A DNA stretch of 64,000 nucleotides from Phycisphaerae bacterium RAS2 (GTDB lineage: Bacteria; Planctomycetota; Phycisphaerae; UBA1845; UTPLA1). Positions 46,627-54,779 of the stretch are shown one piece after another. The position numbers and the translations under genes are program-made. The stretch's first letter is position 1, and each line of letters starts with the position of its first letter. The notes under the pieces are model-generated. The model searched no databases and was not told where the DNA came from. It was given only the letters and a program-made list of their open reading frames with translations. Location: positions 3,845,306 to 3,909,305 of the forward strand of contig CP036352.1 of NCBI GenBank assembly GCA_007753915.1, written 5' to 3'.

Positions 46627-46740
46627 GGTGGATACTGCCCACCCTACGCCGTTTCCCTGCTCCCTGTTCTCTGTTCCCTTGCCTTTATGCCTTCTTGCCT
46701 TCGTTTCGACCTTTCGACTTTTTGACGTTTCGACGTTTCG
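46627..46740. repeat. Composite intergenic repeat B (between SPFH genes)
   Basis: GGTGG...GCCCACCCTACGCCGTTTCC, TTCCC-rich tract, then CGACGTTTCGACGTTTCG immediately next to the stop of the third SPFH gene (46742). This is the same composite as at 41062-41160, with a degenerate left palindrome arm. Confidence 0.75.
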
Positions 46741-46741
46741 C

Positions 46742-48820
46742 CTAGTCCCCCTTCGCCTCGCTCGCAGCCAATTCGGCACCGAGCGCTTCGAATCCGACAG
46801 GCGGCTTGAGATCCAAGTCGTACACCACCTTTTCCGGATCATCGAGGAGAATCACGTACTTGCGGACGCCCTCCAGCCCTTCCTCGAGCATTCGAAGATA
46901 CGAACGAAGCATGTACGTGTAAGGCGACGACTCAAACGCGGCCAGGTGCAACCGGTAGTACTCCGCATCCGACTTCTCGCGGAACACGCGGTTCATGGTC
47001 GTCATCTGGGCCATCGCCACGACTTCGCGCGCCGTGCCGCCGGCCACTTCGCGCAGCATGCGCTCCACCTGCTCGGCGGACGCTGACACATTCGCGGCAT
47101 TCGCCTGCCGCGCCGCGTCTTCCGATTGAATCGCATCGAATATCTCCTGCCAGCGCGGTCCGGCCGCCAGCATCTTCGTCGCCGTCGCTTCCCCTTCGGC
47201 CTTGCGGATCGCCGCCTCGCGCTTCTCGAACGCGCTGACCACGTCCTCATACGTCTTGGCCACTTCCTGATCCGGCGGCGGATGCACGCCACCGATGCCG
47301 ACGTACACCACCTGCACGCCCAGCCCCTCGCCGTCGTCACCCGCCTCATCGCACGCGCGCTGCAACCCCTCATGCAGGTGCGCCGCCGCGTCCAGGCCGC
47401 CCTTGCCGAGCAGGTCCAGAATGTCCGCACCGGCCGCGTAACGCGTCAACTCGCGAAACGCCAGCGACTCCACGATCTTCGCGACATCGTTCGACTGCGC
47501 GTGATACCGAATCACTTCCGTGTCGGCGTCCTTCACACGCCACTGCACCGGCATGTTCATGCTGACGAGATTAATCGGTGTCTTTGACGCAGCCGACGCC
47601 GCCCGATCCGCCACGAGCAACTGATACTCTTTCTTGTAATGCTTCCTGGTCCAGAGAATCGGCTGACCGGCCAGACTCCTCTCCGTGTCGGCATCCATCT
47701 CGTAGCCGATCTCCAACCGCTGTACGCGCTCAACGGGAATCAGCGTCGCGCGATCCAGCGGCCACGGCCATGTCAGATGCACACCCGGCTTGGCCGTCGT
47801 CGTCGGTCGCCGACCCAGTCGCTCAATCACCGCCTGATGACCCGGTGGCACGACCACGATGCACGTGACCGCCATGATGACTGCCGCCTGAACCAGCAGC
47901 AGCGGCACGACCACGCGCCCCATCAACTTGTAGAACCAAGTCTCGCTGACTTTGAAGCCGAATTGATAGTCAATCGTGCGCGAAATGTTTCGCACGATGC
48001 CGCCCGGCTCGCTGAACATCCCCAGGAGTCGGCTGTCGTAAAACGGCCGCTGCTCCTGACCCGGCGTGCGCGGGCGATAGAAGTCCAGAATGAAGTTCAC
48101 CACCGTCTCGACTGCCAGCAGGGCCAGCAGGAAGCCGATTCCGATGCCGACAAAGTAGTCGGCCGTCTCGATGCCGATGAGATTGAGCAGAATTCCAATC
48201 GAGGCCGCGAAGCAAACAACGCACGCGCCGAACATGAAGTTGCCGCCGGCGCGCAAATGCGAATAGCCCGCCACCCGGCTCATGCCCAGGGCGTAACGGC
48301 TCATCATGAAGCAGACGAATGCGAGGCCGCCGGTGAAGAAGATCAGCACCCGGTCATTGATGATCGGTCCGCCGACGTTGCCGGCGATCGGTGGAAACTG
48401 AAACTTCCACGGGAGAATGAGAATCGCCGCTGCCAAGCTTGCCGCCGCGGTGATCAGCGCGATCGTGGGAACAAGGTAGCGCTCGATCGCCCGGAGCCGC
48501 CGGCCCATGGCCAGCTTTTCCATCTGATCGGTGTCTTCGTCGTCGAAGATCGTCTGGGCGCCGCCGAGCTTTTCCTGCCGTTGGCGCTCCAGCTCCGCCA
48601 GTTCGAGCTTCTCGTCCTCCAGCAACCTCTGCTGGTGGATTTGGACCCAGCAGAGGACCCAAACGCCGATTGTACAGAAGACCTGAAATGCCGCGGCCCA
48701 GACGGTTATGGAACTGCCGCGGGTCCACACCCCGAGGATGCCCAGGACCACGGACGCCACGAGCGCCAGCACGGCCCCCAGCAAGGCGACGGTTTCTCCA
48801 CGTCGATCGGTCGATTGCAT
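46742..48820 (-). CDS. Multi-spanning SPFH-domain protein
   Basis: A 692-residue protein that joins two parts. The first 330 residues are a polytopic membrane region with about seven hydrophobic segments (for example VLALVASVVLGILGVW, YLVPTIALITAAASL, ILIFFTGGLAFVCFMM, IGIGFLLALLAVE). The second is an SPFH/HflK-like domain: VVVPPGHQAVIERLGRR, AKPGVHLTWPWPLDRA, then PVQWRVKDADTEVIRY and a coiled-coil (FEKREAAIRKAEGEA). Such a fused multi-pass N-terminus is unusual for HflK. It stands 167 bases upstream of the HflC-like gene. It may anchor the two simpler SPFH proteins. Confidence 0.85.
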   Translation of the reverse strand: MQSTDRRGETVALLGAVLALVASVVLGILGVWTRGSSITVWAAAFQVFCTIGVWVLCWVQIHQQRLLEDEKLELAELERQRQEKLGGAQTIFDDEDTDQMEKLAMGRRLRAIERYLVPTIALITAAASLAAAILILPWKFQFPPIAGNVGGPIINDRVLIFFTGGLAFVCFMMSRYALGMSRVAGYSHLRAGGNFMFGACVVCFAASIGILLNLIGIETADYFVGIGIGFLLALLAVETVVNFILDFYRPRTPGQEQRPFYDSRLLGMFSEPGGIVRNISRTIDYQFGFKVSETWFYKLMGRVVVPLLLVQAAVIMAVTCIVVVPPGHQAVIERLGRRPTTTAKPGVHLTWPWPLDRATLIPVERVQRLEIGYEMDADTERSLAGQPILWTRKHYKKEYQLLVADRAASAASKTPINLVSMNMPVQWRVKDADTEVIRYHAQSNDVAKIVESLAFRELTRYAAGADILDLLGKGGLDAAAHLHEGLQRACDEAGDDGEGLGVQVVYVGIGGVHPPPDQEVAKTYEDVVSAFEKREAAIRKAEGEATATKMLAAGPRWQEIFDAIQSEDAARQANAANVSASAEQVERMLREVAGGTAREVVAMAQMTTMNRVFREKSDAEYYRLHLAAFESSPYTYMLRSYLRMLEEGLEGVRKYVILLDDPEKVVYDLDLKPPVGFEALGAELAASEAKGD

Positions 48821-48840
48821 GAACTTGATCCGTAAAGGCA

Positions 48841-49340
48841 GTCGTCAGGCGGTGCGACAGGAACGCACCCTACGGCTGGTAATGGCGTAAGGCATTGGGC
48901 TTAAGGCTTAAGCCGCGCGGATCGCCGCAACGCCGGTCGCTATTGTAGGGGCCTCACGCCCTGTGCCAAGTCGGGCAAAAAGCAGGAAGCCGCATGCTTA
49001 AGAGCCTTTGGCTGTGAGCCTTGAGCCAATCCGATGGTGCGTCGAGTCGAAGATCCGCCGTGGCGGAGACGCACCCTACGCTTAGATCCCAATTCCCTGT
49101 TCCCTCTTCTCCAGTTCCCTTTTCACCGCTCCCCTGCTCTCGCGCGTCCGGCCTGTCAATCTTCCGCCGAACTATTCTGTCATTCCCACCGTCCTTGACC
49201 ATGCACGCGCGTCAACGTATCTATGCGGGACAGGAGCCATTGGCCCTGATTGGTGGGCAGTGCCCACCCTACGGCTGATCGGTGGGCAAACCCCACCCTA
49301 CGACTGACCACTAACCACTAACCACTGACCACTGATCCCA
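48841..49340. repeat. Repeat-rich divergent gap between SPFH and permease genes
   Basis: No gene is supported in these 500 bases. They hold GGTGCG/CGCACC (48851-48870), GGCTTAA-GGC-TTAAGCC (48898-48914), an extended element at 49002-49103, the GGTGGGC/GCCCACC palindrome at 49252-49268, a variant at 49281-49297, and a run of ACTGACCACTAACCACTG-like units up to the permease start. Promoters for both divergent genes must lie in this patchwork, but none is obvious. Confidence 0.75.
49002..49103 (-). repeat. Extended repeat, left copy of an inverted pair flanking the permease
   Basis: Reading on the minus strand: GGGAACAGGGAATTGGGATC, TAAGCGTAGGGTGCGTC, palindrome, GACGCACC, CGGATTGGCTCAAGGCTCAC, and GGCTC. 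The right copy at 50582-50671 has the same modules in the same order on the plus strand. The two differ mainly by the length of the central palindrome loop and one small duplication. Confidence 0.85.
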
Positions 49341-50540
49341 ATGACCCAACTTCTCGGCGTTGCCAAGAACTCCTATCTTCAGACCCTCCGACAGCCGGTC
49401 TATGGGATCATTGTGCTCGTCACGCTGGGTGGGCTGGCCATCGCCCCGACCGTTACCGGCTGGACCCTCGACGATGACAACAAGATGCTGCGTGACCTGG
49501 GGCTTTCTACGCTGCTCATCCAGGGTTTGTTCTTGGCATGTTTCGCGGCGTCCAGCGTCCTGAACAACGAAATCGACGACAAGACCGTCCTTTCCGTCGC
49601 CGCGAAGCCCGTGGCGCGATCCGTTTTTCTCTCCGGCAAGCTGTTCGGCGTCTTCGGGGCCATCGCCACCGCCCACTATCTCGCAGGGCTGGTTCTCTAC
49701 ATGGTCATTCGCCATGGCGTGCTTCAGGCCGCCTATGAGAAATCCGACCTCACCGTGATCTTACTGGGGTTGATTCCGCTCGCGTCGATGCTGATCTTCG
49801 GCGCCGTGCTGAACTATTTGTTCGATTGGCGGTACCTCCCCACCGTGGTGATGCTTTTCCTGATCACCGGCTCCATCTCAACGCTGGTCCTGCTCGCCAT
49901 CGACCGCGACTGGAAAATCCAGGCCTACGAAGTCGTTCAGATTGTCGATCCGCTTCCGCAGGAGATCGGCGACCCGGCGCTGTTTCGCGGCATCGTCGAG
50001 TTTCGCCCTGACGCCGGGCAGGCCCATCTCACCGGCCACAAAGGCGTCATCGTTCGCAAGATTTGGAAAGGCCCGATAACCGAACAGGACCTTGAATACC
50101 TCATGGGGCTTTCTCCAAGCATCGTGTGGAAGAACAACTGCCGATTTCTTGCTGACAAAGCACGCGAGCTGCAGGGAAGCGAGGTATTCAAATCCGCGGT
50201 TCTTATCCTCGGCGCGCTCGGTTTGCTCACCGCCATCGCCCTGGCTGCTTCGACCCGGCTCGGGCTGATGTCAACGTTTTTGATCTGCCTTGCGGCCGTG
50301 GGAATCGGGTTGACGGTCGATCACATCATTCGCCCCATTGCGGACGCCGGCGCGACGTGGGCGCGAATTGCCGCCAATGCCCTGCCGAACTTTCAGATGT
50401 TCTGGATGGTAGATGCCTTGGCGGATGATCGCGTGATCCCGTGGAGCTACGTCGGCTCGGCGATGGGTTACTGCGCCGTCTACTCGCTGGGCCTGCTACT
50501 GCTGGGCATCGCACTGTTTGAGACGCGAGAAGTGGGATAG
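49341..50540 (+). CDS. Second ABC-2 type transporter permease
   Basis: A 399-residue membrane protein with six to seven hydrophobic segments. NEIDDKTVLSVAAKPVARSV is the same ABC-2 permease motif as in the 41167 permease (EIASRQIYSIVSKPIARWQI), followed by SGKLFGVFG. It encodes no ATPase, so it probably shares the ATPase at 42956. It is oriented opposite to the ABC/SPFH genes and is flanked by inverted copies of a ~100-bp repeat. It starts directly after a repeat tract ending ACTGATCCCA. Confidence 0.87.
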   Translation: MTQLLGVAKNSYLQTLRQPVYGIIVLVTLGGLAIAPTVTGWTLDDDNKMLRDLGLSTLLIQGLFLACFAASSVLNNEIDDKTVLSVAAKPVARSVFLSGKLFGVFGAIATAHYLAGLVLYMVIRHGVLQAAYEKSDLTVILLGLIPLASMLIFGAVLNYLFDWRYLPTVVMLFLITGSISTLVLLAIDRDWKIQAYEVVQIVDPLPQEIGDPALFRGIVEFRPDAGQAHLTGHKGVIVRKIWKGPITEQDLEYLMGLSPSIVWKNNCRFLADKARELQGSEVFKSAVLILGALGLLTAIALAASTRLGLMSTFLICLAAVGIGLTVDHIIRPIADAGATWARIAANALPNFQMFWMVDALADDRVIPWSYVGSAMGYCAVYSLGLLLLGIALFETREVG

Positions 50541-50581
50541 AATTGATCGTCGAAACGTCGGCACGGAGGCACGGAGAGACT

Positions 50582-50671
50582 GGGGAACAGGGAATTGGGA
50601 TCTAAGCGTAGGATGCGTCCACGACGCACCAGCGGATTGGCTCAAGGCTCAAAGCTCACGGCTAAAGGCTC
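50582..50671 (+). repeat. Extended repeat, right copy of the inverted pair
   Basis: GGGGAACAGGGAATTGGGAT, CTAAGCGTAGGATGCGTCC, ACGACGCACC, AGCGGATTGGCTCAAGGCTC, AAAGCTCACGGCTAAAGGCTC. It is inverted relative to 49002-49103. The A-to-G change in AGGATGCGTC and a duplicated AAGCTCA distinguish the copies. Confidence 0.85.
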
Positions 50672-50680
50672 TTTTTCAAC

Positions 50681-52762
50681 ATGGCTCATCAAATCATCGG
50701 CGTCGGCGCGGCGGAGGCGGAACACTACGCCCACCATCACGACCACAAACACGATCACGGTCACGACCACAGCCATTTCCACGAACACGCCAGTTCGGCT
50801 GCGAACGCCGCCCGCTCGGCGACCTTCTGGCTCTTCCTCACCTTTGCCGGCGGCATCCTCGTCCTGACCAGCTACTACATCCAGTGGTTCAGCCCCGTCA
50901 TTGAGACGGTTGACGAATTAGGCCGCGTCACGGAAACCTATCAATACCAGTTCCACATGGATCTTGTCGCCGCTGTCGGCGCGCTGCTCCTGGCCTTTCG
51001 CATCATCGGCTACGCCCTGCGAAACCTGCTAAGCGGCCACATGCACATGGACGAACTAGTCGCCCTCGCCATCGTCGCCAGCATCGGCATCGGCGACTAT
51101 CGCGCAGCCGGCGTCATCGGTTTCTTTCTCCTGCTTTCCGAGATCGTCGAGACGCGCACCGCCATCGGCGCGCGGGCCAGCATCGAGGAGTTGATTCGCC
51201 TCACCCCCAAGACGGCCCGCCTCATCACGCCGCAGGGCGAGCGCGAAGTCGAGGCCGTCTCGCTTCAAAAGGGCCAGCGCGTGCGCGTTCTGCCCGGTGA
51301 CAACGTGCCCGCCGACGGCGTCGTCGTCTCCGGCGAATCAACCATCAACCAGGCGAACATCACCGGCGAATCGCTTCCGGTGGACAAGCACCCCGGCGAT
51401 CCGGTCTTTTCCGGCACGTCCAATCTCACCGGCGCCCTCGAGGTCGAAGTCACCCGCGTCGGCGAGGAGACCACCCTCGGCAAGGTTCAGGAACTGATCC
51501 TCGCCGCCGAACGCACGCGCATCCCCATCATGCGACTGATCGACCGCTACGTCGGCTGGTACACACCGGTCATTCTCATGCTCGCGTCCCTCGTGCTCTT
51601 CTTCACCAAAGATGACAACGGCATGTATCGTGCGATCACCATGCTCGTGGCGAGCTGCCCCTGCGCGCTCATCATGGCGACGCCCACCGCCATGGTCGCC
51701 GGCCTGTCGTGCGCGGCCCGACTGGGCATCCTGATCAAAGACGTGACGCACCTCGAAGGCGCGGGCCGGCTCAACGCCGTCGTCTTCGACAAAACCGGCA
51801 CCCTGACGACGGGCGAATTGTCCGTCACGCGGCTGATCCCGCTCGAAGGGGTCGACGGAGCCGATCTGCTGGCGACCGCCGCATCGGCCGAATTGCAGAG
51901 CAATCACCCGGCGGCACGCGCGATCAATGACGTGGCGCGCGAGGCGAACGTCGGCGTCGCGCGGCCGGAGAAGTTCGAGGAAGTTGCCGGGCGCGGCGTG
52001 GTGGCGCAGGTCGGCGGCGCGGAGGTGCTGGTCGGCCGCGAGATGTTTCTGCGTGAGCGCGGGGTGGACACAACGATAGCGGCGTCGGTTGTGGAGCAGA
52101 TCGAGGGCATGAGCCAGCTTTACGTCGCGCGGGGCGGGCGCGTGCTGGGCGTCGTGGGCCTGGAGGATCGCACGCGGCATGCGGCGCGCGAGGCGGTCGA
52201 TGAGCTGCGCGAGATCGGCATGCGCCGCGTGGCGATGCTGACCGGCGACCGGCAGGGCGTGGCCCGGCGCGTGGCGGCGGAGATGGGCTGCACCGAGTTC
52301 AAGGCCGATTGCCTGCCGCAGGAGAAGCTCGATCTCGTCGAACAGATGAAGCGCGAAGGTTATCGCGTCGTGGTGATTGGCGACGGCGTGAACGATGCAC
52401 CGGCGCTGGCGGCGGGCGATCTCGGCGTGGCGATGGGGGCGGTCGGCAGCGATGTCGCCATCAACTCCGCGTCGATCGCGCTGTTGAACAATGACCTGAC
52501 GCGCATTCCGTTTCTCATTCGCTTGAGCCGCGCGACGCGGCGAGTCGTCGTGCAGAACCTCGTCTTCGGTGTGCTGTTCGTGGTGACGGTCATGGCGCTC
52601 GGCGCGTTTGATGTCATCCGTCCGACACTCGCGGCCGCCCTGCACACGGCTTCCACACTCGTTGTCGTGTTCAACTCGGCGCGGCTGGTGCGCTTCGGCG
52701 AAGAAAAGCAGACGCACGAGCAGATGATGCACGGCGCGAGCGTCGCCCCGGCGCGTGCTTAA
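50681..52762 (+). CDS. Heavy-metal translocating P-type ATPase (P1B)
   Basis: A 693-residue ion pump. The first 35 residues hold a histidine-rich tail (HHHDHKHDHGHDHSHFHEH). Membrane segments follow, with the metal motif C326-P-C328 in TM6. The phosphorylated D370 is in FDKTGTLTTG, the HP motif in NHPAAR, and the hinge in GDGVNDAPAL. TGES is present as ITGESLPVD. The last helix has HTASTLVVVFNSARL. CPC favours Zn/Cd/Pb or Cu; the His-rich tail and lack of a CxxC domain favour Zn or a similar divalent ion. It likely exports metal from the cytoplasm. It is in the same cluster as the HflK-like protein with a matching His tail. Confidence 0.95.
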   Translation: MAHQIIGVGAAEAEHYAHHHDHKHDHGHDHSHFHEHASSAANAARSATFWLFLTFAGGILVLTSYYIQWFSPVIETVDELGRVTETYQYQFHMDLVAAVGALLLAFRIIGYALRNLLSGHMHMDELVALAIVASIGIGDYRAAGVIGFFLLLSEIVETRTAIGARASIEELIRLTPKTARLITPQGEREVEAVSLQKGQRVRVLPGDNVPADGVVVSGESTINQANITGESLPVDKHPGDPVFSGTSNLTGALEVEVTRVGEETTLGKVQELILAAERTRIPIMRLIDRYVGWYTPVILMLASLVLFFTKDDNGMYRAITMLVASCPCALIMATPTAMVAGLSCAARLGILIKDVTHLEGAGRLNAVVFDKTGTLTTGELSVTRLIPLEGVDGADLLATAASAELQSNHPAARAINDVAREANVGVARPEKFEEVAGRGVVAQVGGAEVLVGREMFLRERGVDTTIAASVVEQIEGMSQLYVARGGRVLGVVGLEDRTRHAAREAVDELREIGMRRVAMLTGDRQGVARRVAAEMGCTEFKADCLPQEKLDLVEQMKREGYRVVVIGDGVNDAPALAAGDLGVAMGAVGSDVAINSASIALLNNDLTRIPFLIRLSRATRRVVVQNLVFGVLFVVTVMALGAFDVIRPTLAAALHTASTLVVVFNSARLVRFGEEKQTHEQMMHGASVAPARA

Positions 52763-52825
52763 GCGCCATCCGCCGCGCCATCACACACGCAATCCCATAG
52801 GCGTTTTGCTTGCTCTTTCATCGAC

Positions 52826-52849
52826 GCCGACGGATTTCGATCCGTCGGC
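52826..52849. terminator. UUCG-loop hairpin in the convergent gap
   Basis: GCCGACGGAT (52826-52835) pairs with ATCCGTCGGC (52840-52849) around TTCG, a very stable tetraloop. No T run follows on either strand. It lies between the convergent ATPase and rhodanese genes, so it may act as a processing stop or terminator. Confidence 0.6.
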
Positions 52850-52893
52850 ATCCCAGGCATGCATTCAATCCGCCGGTTTCCATCGCTGCGTCG

Positions 52894-53265
52894 TCAATCC
52901 GTGACAACCGAATGGCCTGCTTCGTTCCACGCGCGGAAGCCGCCGTCCATCGAGATGACGTTGCGATAGCCCATCTTCTGCAAACTCTCGGCGACCAGCG
53001 CCGAGCGAAAGCCGCCGCCGCAATAGAGCACCAGTTCGGCCGTCGGATCGGGATACTTCGTCTCGATGTCGCGCTCGATGATCCCGCGGGCCAGGTGCAC
53101 CGCGCCGGGCAGATGGCCGGCGGCCCATTCGTTGTCTTCGCGCACATCGACCAGCACGAATTTCTCGCCGCGATCCATTCGCGCCTTGATCGTCGGGACG
53201 TCCGTCTCGCGCACGCTCTTCTTCGCGTCGCTGACGAGTTTGAGAAAACCGGGGGCATGTTTCAT
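52894..53265 (-). CDS. Rhodanese-like domain protein
   Basis: A 123-residue single-domain rhodanese. The active-site loop is LYCGGGFRSALVAE with a catalytic Cys, and the N-terminal LVDVREDNEWAAGHLPGAVH is the CDC25/rhodanese hallmark. It transfers sulfur or binds persulfide in the cytoplasm. The start at 53265 has GAAGGAG nine bases upstream, and an upstream in-frame start is not supported. Its neighbour mnmA uses activated sulfur for tRNA thiolation, so a sulfur-relay role is plausible but not shown. Confidence 0.92.
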   Translation of the reverse strand: MKHAPGFLKLVSDAKKSVRETDVPTIKARMDRGEKFVLVDVREDNEWAAGHLPGAVHLARGIIERDIETKYPDPTAELVLYCGGGFRSALVAESLQKMGYRNVISMDGGFRAWNEAGHSVVTD

Positions 53266-53344
53266 GTGAACTGCTCCTTCGAGCAAACCTGTAACGGATG
53301 AACGGTACGCGATGTCATCCAGCATGGCCGCCAGAGGCCGCGGC

Positions 53345-53440
53345 CATGCCACCCAATTGCGGCATGTCATGCGTAGGCACTATGCCCTCCAATTGCGACA
53401 TGCCAACCAATTGCGCCATGCCACCCAATCGCGGCATGCC
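53345..53440. repeat. 18-bp tandem repeat upstream of the rhodanese gene
   Basis: Five consecutive 18-base units: 53345-53362 CATGCCACCCAATTGCGG, 53363-53380 (degenerate), 53381-53398 TATGCCCTCCAATTGCGA, 53399-53416 CATGCCAACCAATTGCGC, 53417-53434 CATGCCACCCAATCGCGG, and the start of a sixth. The unit has an internal GCATGCC/ATTGC symmetry. It lies between mnmA and the rhodanese gene. In the plus frame it would encode a six-residue repeat (MPxNCx). Confidence 0.92.
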
Positions 53441-53455
53441 AACCCTTGTTCTGCG

Positions 53456-54718
53456 CTACGACAACGGCGAATCGATCCAGCCGCCGCCGAGGACCACGTC
53501 GCCGCCGTAGAACACCGCCGCCTGACCCGGCGCGACAGCCCACTGCGGCTCATCGAAGCGCACCGTAACGGCATCGGTGCTTTCCCGCGCGGCGCTCGGC
53601 GTGATCGTCGCCGGCGCGGCCGCGTGGTTGTATCGCACGCGCACGTGCGCGCGGATCGGGCCGGTCGGCCGGTCGGTGAGCCAGTGTACGCCGCTTGCGC
53701 GCAGAGCGATTGTGAGCGCCGCCTCGCGCGGGCCGACGGTCAGCGTGCCAGTCGATGTGTCCAATCCAGTGACATAAATCGGCGCGCCCTCGGCAACACG
53801 CACGCCGCGCCGCTGGCCGACGGTGAACTGCGGCAGGCCGTCATGCCGGCCGAGCACGCGCCCGTCGACATGGCGAATCTCGCCCGGCACGAATGCCTCG
53901 GGCCGCCGCGCGCGAACCACTGCTGCGTAGTCCCGATCGGGCACGAAGCAAATGTCCTGCGATTCGGCCTTGTCATGCACAGCCAACCCCAGCCGACGCG
54001 CGTGCGCCCGGACCTGCTCCTTCGTCAAATCGCCCAGCGGGAACAACGTGCGCCGAAGCATCCTCGGCGAGACGCCGAACAAGAAATACGATTGATCCTT
54101 CTCGGTGTGCCTCGCGGTGCGCAGAATCGGCCTCGCCATGCCCGCGCCGTCTTCGCGCCAGTCGAGCCGGGCGTAGTGGCCGGTGGCGATGTATTCCGCG
54201 CCGACGGCGTCGGCGTAGTTTCGCAGCTTGCCGAACTTGAGCCACGAGTTGCAAAGGACGCAGGGATTGGGCGTGCGCCCGACGGCGTACTCGTCCGCGA
54301 AGCGGTCGATGAGCTTTGAGAAGTCTTTCTCAAAGTTGAGCGCGTAGAACGGAATGCCCAGACTTCCGGCGACGACGCGGGCATCGGTCGCGTCCTCGGC
54401 CGAGCAACAACCGCGATGGCGATCACCGCGCGGCGCAGCCGATTGCACCGGCAGGGGTACCGTGCGCGGTGCTGCGCCGCGGGCCTCATCGGACCGGTCA
54501 ACGGCACATGCGTCCTTCGCACATGCATCAACGGGGTTCGCGGCCGGCGCCGCGGCAGCGTCGTGCGCCGAATCGCTGCCCTGCGAAGGATGATCGTGCG
54601 AGCCGAGGCGCATGAAGACGCCAACCACGTCATGGCCCTGCTCGTGGAGCAGGCAGGCCGCGACGCTGGAATCAACGCCGCCGCTCATGGCGACCAGAAC
54701 TCGTGATTGATTCGACAT
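53456..54718 (-). CDS. mnmA: tRNA-specific 2-thiouridylase MnmA with insertion
   Basis: MnmA inserts sulfur at U34 of Glu, Lys and Gln tRNAs, using ATP and a persulfide. The PP-loop SGGVDSS, the catalytic Cys of NPCVLCN, and the second Cys in ESQDICFVPDRDY are intact. The 420 residues are longer than the usual 360. An Ala/Asp-rich insertion of about 55 residues lies between GVFMRLG (33-39) and GCCSAEDATDAR. This loop corresponds to the tRNA/adenylate region between alpha1 and the second motif. Otherwise the C-terminal barrel is normal. Confidence 0.94.
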   Translation of the reverse strand: MSNQSRVLVAMSGGVDSSVAACLLHEQGHDVVGVFMRLGSHDHPSQGSDSAHDAAAAPAANPVDACAKDACAVDRSDEARGAAPRTVPLPVQSAAPRGDRHRGCCSAEDATDARVVAGSLGIPFYALNFEKDFSKLIDRFADEYAVGRTPNPCVLCNSWLKFGKLRNYADAVGAEYIATGHYARLDWREDGAGMARPILRTARHTEKDQSYFLFGVSPRMLRRTLFPLGDLTKEQVRAHARRLGLAVHDKAESQDICFVPDRDYAAVVRARRPEAFVPGEIRHVDGRVLGRHDGLPQFTVGQRRGVRVAEGAPIYVTGLDTSTGTLTVGPREAALTIALRASGVHWLTDRPTGPIRAHVRVRYNHAAAPATITPSAARESTDAVTVRFDEPQWAVAPGQAAVFYGGDVVLGGGWIDSPLS

Positions 54719-54779
54719 AGGGGAATTATAAGCGTTGGGCGCAACGTCAGAAACCTTCGGCGGAATTCAGCGAATGACG

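Noticed and set aside
43969-48835. Several 330-550-codon plus-strand frames over the SPFH and ABC genes
   Set aside because: All are antisense to genes with Walker, signature and SPFH motifs and have Arg/His-rich products without domains.
53345-53440. CRISPR array
   Set aside because: The 18-base units are contiguous, with no spacers and no cas genes near.
53298-53510. 70-residue protein with MPxNCx repeats
   Set aside because: It is a translation of the 18-bp tandem repeat and runs into mnmA on the other strand; no ribosome site. The repeat itself is reported instead.
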